DNA of 24,957 nt from an uncultured Pseudomonadota bacterium (GTDB lineage: Bacteria > Myxococcota_A > UBA9042 > CAIXZC01). Made by a program: the position numbers and the translations under genes. Numbering within the stretch: the first letter of the stretch is position 1; each line of letters begins with the position of its first letter. The notes below the pieces were generated by a model. It searched no databases and was not told the DNA's origin. It was given only the letters and a program-made list of their open reading frames with translations. Below, piece by piece: positions 21,824-24,957 of this stretch. The stretch is from contig CALGBT010000546.1 in the NCBI GenBank assembly GCA_937884235.1, positions 1 through 24,957 of the forward strand, written 5' to 3'.

Positions 21824-23515
21824 ATGGCCCCGTGGCGCATATTCGGCCTGCCGGCCGGTCAGTGGCGTCGCGCTTTGCTCCTGTGGCTATTGCTCTTTCT
21901 GCTGACCCTGGCCTTTGAGTTGGGCAGTGACGTTATCAAGGCCCTCTTCCTCAACCGTATCGGCACCAAGGCGTTGCCGCCGGCATTTGTCCTTGAGGCG
22001 AGCCTGCGGTTACTGGCCACGGTCCTCTATTTCTTTCTGCTGCGACATCGCTCCTACGCCCGGGTGATGGTGGTGACGACCATCCTCTATGGGGTGACCC
22101 TGGGCTTCCTGCTAACCATGCTGCAGTCCGGTTCCTCGGACCAGTTGACGCTCTTCTTCGCCCTCGAGCAGGTGGGGTTCAAGCTGTTGATGCTCCACTG
22201 GGGTGTCTATGTCGTCGACTTCTTCACCGTCGGCGAGTCCTCGACTGCCATCCCCGCGGTCTATTCCGCACAGCCCTTTGGTGCGGTCATCGCTGGAGTC
22301 TTGCTGGCCTGGGAACCCTTTGATGACATCTCCTGGCTGCTCCTGGTGGGCGTTGCGGCCATTGCCGGGGCGTTGGCAGTCTACCCGGCGGTGCATCGCG
22401 CTCGCAAGGAGTCCCCGCGAGTCCTGCTGGCTGAGCCCGAGGAGGACGACGACGGGACGCTTGAGCCGGGAGGGTGGAGCTACGTGCTCCGGGCCCCGGT
22501 GGTGCGCTACATGGCCTTGGCCACCGTCAGCCTGGTGCTAGTCAGGGCAGTGCTCCAGGTCTCGGCCTCCTACGTCCTGGAGAACCAGTTCCAGACTGCC
22601 CGCGGCATCGGTGCTTTTCTGGGGTACTACAAGGTCTACTCCAATGTTCTGGTCTTTGGCCTGCAGGCGACCCTGGCGGCACGTGCTATGCGCCGCTTCT
22701 CGCCGCCCCGGGTGAATCTCTCCTATGCCCTCCTCGCCATCGCCGCCTTCGCCGCGCTCTTTGCCGTGCCGGGAAATGCTACGCTGATCTTTGCCGAATC
22801 GGTGCGCAACGAGTGGAAGTCGCTGCTCAAGACCCCGTTTTCGGTGATGATGTATGGCACCATGGCCGACTATGCCCGGGCCCCCGCGCGCATTGCTATT
22901 TTTGGCGTGCTGGTACCGCTGGCGGGCATCGTCGCTGGCCTGGGCATGATGGGTGTGCAGCGGCTAGGCATCGGGGGGCACTACCTGGCCCTGGCCGGGG
23001 TAGGGCTGGGGGTTCTCTTCCTGGGCGCCACGCTGCTGCAGAATCGTGCCTACAAGGTGGCTCTCGTGGAGCTGCTTAGAGGCAAGCTGAAGCTGTCAGA
23101 ACGCACCCAAACGACCTCGACGCTGATGCGCATCCCCGACGGGCGGCTTCTGGATGTGCGGAATGCGCGGCAACGGGTGGACTATCTGCTGATTCGTTCT
23201 CGGTTGGCGCGCCGGCTCTTTCCTGAGTTGGTGGCTGGAGGCGAGGTACGGGAGCTGGCAGAAGCGGACCTCATCGAGCGGCTGGAGGAGTTGCTCCTGC
23301 TCGTCGAGCTCTATCGACCCCGCGGTGCGCCCCGCCTGCGGGGGATGCTGGTCGCGGCCCTGGCCGATCAGCGCGTAGACCTCATGGACAACGCCTTTGA
23401 AGTGGTGCGCTCCGTCCTCCCGCCACGAATTGCTCGCTATGCATCGTCACTCCTCCAGCTCGGACTGGAAAAAGGTGTACACTGGCAGGAAGGTGCCGCC
23501 CGTCTTTCCCATTGA
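21824..23515 (+). CDS. Polytopic membrane transporter, ATP/ADP-translocase (Npt)/MFS-like
   Basis: The 563-residue protein has about eleven to twelve hydrophobic segments between residues 15 and 410, separated near 195-225 by a charged acidic loop (AEPEEDDDG), as in 12-helix MFS-fold carriers. Segments such as LENQFQTARGIGAFLGYYKV, with LQATLAARAMRRF just after, resemble the mid-region of Npt1/NTT nucleotide transporters and related soluble-domain-fused MFS proteins. From about residue 415 it turns into a soluble helical region of about 150 residues rich in Leu, Glu and Arg (LIERLEELLLLVELYRP), which may be HEAT-like or a coiled interface. The substrate is unknown. The ATG lies 3 nt after the upstream stop, so the two genes are probably cotranscribed. 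The transporter class is a moderate-confidence inference. Confidence 0.7.
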   Translation: MAPWRIFGLPAGQWRRALLLWLLLFLLTLAFELGSDVIKALFLNRIGTKALPPAFVLEASLRLLATVLYFFLLRHRSYARVMVVTTILYGVTLGFLLTMLQSGSSDQLTLFFALEQVGFKLLMLHWGVYVVDFFTVGESSTAIPAVYSAQPFGAVIAGVLLAWEPFDDISWLLLVGVAAIAGALAVYPAVHRARKESPRVLLAEPEEDDDGTLEPGGWSYVLRAPVVRYMALATVSLVLVRAVLQVSASYVLENQFQTARGIGAFLGYYKVYSNVLVFGLQATLAARAMRRFSPPRVNLSYALLAIAAFAALFAVPGNATLIFAESVRNEWKSLLKTPFSVMMYGTMADYARAPARIAIFGVLVPLAGIVAGLGMMGVQRLGIGGHYLALAGVGLGVLFLGATLLQNRAYKVALVELLRGKLKLSERTQTTSTLMRIPDGRLLDVRNARQRVDYLLIRSRLARRLFPELVAGGEVRELAEADLIERLEELLLLVELYRPRGAPRLRGMLVAALADQRVDLMDNAFEVVRSVLPPRIARYASSLLQLGLEKGVHWQEGAARLSH

Positions 23516-23579
23516 AAGTGGGGCGCGGGTGGGCCACACTTGTAAGTGCACCACCGTTACCTTCCCCGGAGGTTATCCC

Positions 23580-24383
23580 ATGCAGGCTCAAACTCTCGCG
23601 CTCATAGTCAACGACCCGCTGCTGATGCCATGTGTGGCCGCGCACATGGCTCCGGCAATAGAACTGCTTGACCCAGGGGAAGCAGCCGCAGTAGGCATCG
23701 GCCGATTTGAGCGTGGCGACCCCTTGGTGGCTAAAGTTCGCCCCCCCATGAGCGCAGAGACCCTGAGTGTGCTCCAGCGAACACAGGGGCATTTGGCCAT
23801 TGTCTCTGCCATCTCGGGTGCCAATGCGGCACTGCATCCCTATGACTCGCAGCCATTTCGCTATCGCAATTGGCTCTTCGCCATGGCCGGTCGCATCAGG
23901 ACCCTGGACCGCCCTCTGGATAATCGTTTGGCCATCCCGTCATACATTGAGTCGAATATTCACGGGGCCACTGCGGGAGAAGTCCTCTTCCATCAATTTC
24001 TGGCCTACCTGCACCGGCAGGGGCAACTGGCTGGGGAGCGTCTTGACATGTCACCCCTGCGCAAGGCGCTATCATCAGCTCTGTCCCATGGCAACATCTG
24101 GTTTGGCCAAGAGGGAGCTAACAACAGCATGATTCTCTCGGATGGGAGGGTGTTGCTGGGGGCGGCGCTGGAACGGCCTGTCTACGTGGCTAACATTGAA
24201 GGCATCGACCAGTGCTTAAGTTGTGGCGGGGACGTGGATGGAAATCCCGTCGCCCACCCCCATGTCAGAGGTGTGGCTGTGCTGGACACTGACGGGATGC
24301 CGTCTGCCCAGTGGCAAACAGTTGCTCCCGGTCGAATCTTCCAGGTAGACAGGGATCTGCAGTTTGAGAGTTTCCCGGCCTGA
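23580..24383 (+). CDS. Class II glutamine amidotransferase homologue lacking catalytic residues
   Basis: This 267-residue protein follows the layout of YafJ/EgtC-type class II amidotransferases: TLALIVNDP (5-13) for the RLFGxxxNDP start, AAVGIGRFERGDPLVAKVRP (36-55) for the HGWGIGWY strand pair, YDSQPFRYRNWLFAMAGRI (88-106) for NTHPFxxxxWLFAHNGxI, and EVLFHQFLAYL (134-144) for SExxFxxLLxxL. The nucleophile Cys2 is Gln2, the Arg of the HxRAA strand is Ser76, and the HNG motif reads MAG (102-104), so glutamine hydrolysis should be impossible. The start is well set by GGAGG 9 nt upstream of the ATG. The open frame upstream to 23397 lies partly in the transporter gene and is rejected. It may bind a ligand or act as a regulatory or structural protein. 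Confidence 0.72.
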   Translation: MQAQTLALIVNDPLLMPCVAAHMAPAIELLDPGEAAAVGIGRFERGDPLVAKVRPPMSAETLSVLQRTQGHLAIVSAISGANAALHPYDSQPFRYRNWLFAMAGRIRTLDRPLDNRLAIPSYIESNIHGATAGEVLFHQFLAYLHRQGQLAGERLDMSPLRKALSSALSHGNIWFGQEGANNSMILSDGRVLLGAALERPVYVANIEGIDQCLSCGGDVDGNPVAHPHVRGVAVLDTDGMPSAQWQTVAPGRIFQVDRDLQFESFPA

Positions 24384-24401
24384 GCCGGGCAAAGGCGTAA
24401 G

Positions 24402-24515
24402 CTACTTACCTGCTCGTTCCTTTCGCTTCTCATCCGCCAGACGCTTCATGCGGTCCTTGTGACGACGCTGACGTATCTTCTGCACGGTTTCCCGTGGCTT
24501 CTCTCCTCGACCCAT
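24402..24515 (-). CDS. Very basic small protein (37 aa)
   Basis: An ORF from ATG 24513-24515 to TAG 24402 encodes a peptide starting MGRGEKPRETVQKIRQRRHK and ending ADEKRKERAGK. Sixteen of 37 residues are Lys or Arg and it should be one long helix. It has a GAGGAG ribosome site 6 nt upstream, and a near-consensus promoter with a perfect TATAAT lies 36 nt before the ATG. A start two codons earlier (24521) is possible but sits too close to the ribosome site. The opening recalls small lysine-rich ribosome-associated proteins such as bTHX, but the sequence is not bTHX. A nucleic-acid- or ribosome-binding role is a guess. The promoter and ribosome site support a real gene. Confidence 0.65.
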   Translation of the reverse strand: MGRGEKPRETVQKIRQRRHKDRMKRLADEKRKERAGK

Positions 24516-24550
24516 ATTCATCTCCTCAAGCTCATGTCAAGCGGGCTCGC

Positions 24551-24578
24551 ATTATAGGGAAGAGCCCCGGTTGGTCAA
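24551..24578 (-). promoter_or_regulatory. Strong promoter of the 37-residue protein gene
   Basis: On the minus strand TTGACC (24573-24578) is followed by a 16-nt spacer and a perfect TATAAT (24551-24556). Transcription should start near 24544, giving a leader of about 28 nt with a GAGGAG ribosome site before the ATG at 24515. Confidence 0.7.
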
Positions 24579-24657
24579 GCAAAAACGACGCGGCATCGGC
24601 CTGCGCTCTCTGACTCTCATAGTGCCTTGCGGTGGTGACAGGCAGCATCGGCAGTTG

Positions 24658-24957
24658 TCAGCGAGTGGCTTTCAGGCCAGTGTAGATGTAGAGATGCTCG
24701 CCCTTCTGGACGCTGAGCTTGATTTCCCGCGGGACGGTGCCGTCCTTCTTGAAGAATATCACATGGTCCCCGGCCTTGAGCCACCGGCGGGTCGGCGTCT
24801 GGTAGACATTCTGCTTGGAGATCTCATCGATGATAATCTGGGCTTCGCCGGGTGAGGAGAAGATGAAGATCTCACCGTACTCCAGGGAGAGCTTTGCCTT
24901 GAGCTTGCGTGTTTCAGCTTCTACGCGCCCCAGCACCTCATCGGTCTGTTCGTACTG
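24658..24957 (-). CDS. Unrecognised protein, C-terminal part (runs off the right edge)
   Basis: The minus-strand frame is open from the window edge (QYEQTDEVLGRV) to its stop at 24658, so at least 99 codons of a longer gene are visible. A GTG at 24936 could serve as start, but nothing supports it and the frame does not close upstream. The visible part begins with a charged, probably helical stretch (GRVEAETRKLKAKLSLEYGE), then a compact mixed region with SSPGEAQIIIDEI and LKAGDHVIFFKKDGTVPREI, ending LYIYTGLKATR. I do not recognise the family. No clear terminator is seen in the 79 nt before the promoter of the next gene. Confidence 0.6.
   Translation of the reverse strand, partial: QYEQTDEVLGRVEAETRKLKAKLSLEYGEIFIFSSPGEAQIIIDEISKQNVYQTPTRRWLKAGDHVIFFKKDGTVPREIKLSVQKGEHLYIYTGLKATR

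Noticed and set aside
23528..23555. Imperfect hairpin (GGTGG/CCACC outside CACTT-GT-AAGTG) before the amidotransferase-like gene as a terminator or riboswitch
   Set aside because: The outer arms are unequal, no T tract follows and the structure is too small for a riboswitch; it may only be a weak mRNA hairpin.

Overview
The window (about 25 kb, G+C-rich) looks like chromosome of a Gram-negative, deltaproteobacterial-type bacterium, most plausibly Myxococcota or a related lineage. The reasons are a BamA-type outer-membrane assembly protein with a VRGF motif and terminal Phe, an apolipoprotein N-acyltransferase, and a giant lipoprotein with Ig-like modules, an FG-GAP propeller and a C-x5-C-x4-C-x7-C type module common in that group. 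The taxonomic call is an inference. There is no rRNA, tRNA, CRISPR array, integrase or insertion sequence.

Layout. (1) 68-7409, minus strand: a compact five-gene operon reading right to left: alkyl-DHAP-synthase/GlcD-like flavoprotein, GlcE-like flavoprotein, GlcF-like Fe-S protein, diacylglycerol-kinase-family lipid kinase, and an apolipoprotein N-acyltransferase carrying a roughly 280-residue beta-propeller-like insertion inside its catalytic domain. Gaps are 9 nt or less, or ATGA overlaps. The set suggests glycerolipid (possibly ether-lipid) metabolism feeding envelope lipoprotein maturation. (2) 7517-8374, plus strand: a SAM methyltransferase, convergent with the next block. (3) 8300-10652, minus strand: a candidate peptide-modification (RiPP-like) operon of a 46-residue precursor-like peptide with a KKPYEKPVV leader motif, an HPr-kinase-like P-loop protein, a SPASM radical SAM enzyme and an S24/S26-type peptidase. 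The precursor is too short for most ORF calling. (4) 10750-17766, minus strand: a 7-kb gene for a surface lipoprotein, broken by one in-frame amber codon inside its C-terminal seven-blade propeller. (5) 18075-23515, plus strand: BamA, then a protein with RtcB-like motifs that seems to lack the nucleophilic His, then a polytopic nucleotide-transporter/MFS-like membrane protein. (6) 23580-24383, plus strand: a class II glutamine-amidotransferase homologue that has lost its catalytic residues. (7) 24402-24957, minus strand: a 37-residue very basic protein with its own near-consensus promoter, and the 3' end of an unrecognised gene that runs off the window.

The best candidate for an undescribed system is block 3, because four tightly coupled genes share one promoter and a small precursor. 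The Lnt-propeller fusion and the AGPS/GlcEF/lipid-kinase operon come next. All assignments come from reading motifs by eye; no database search was made.
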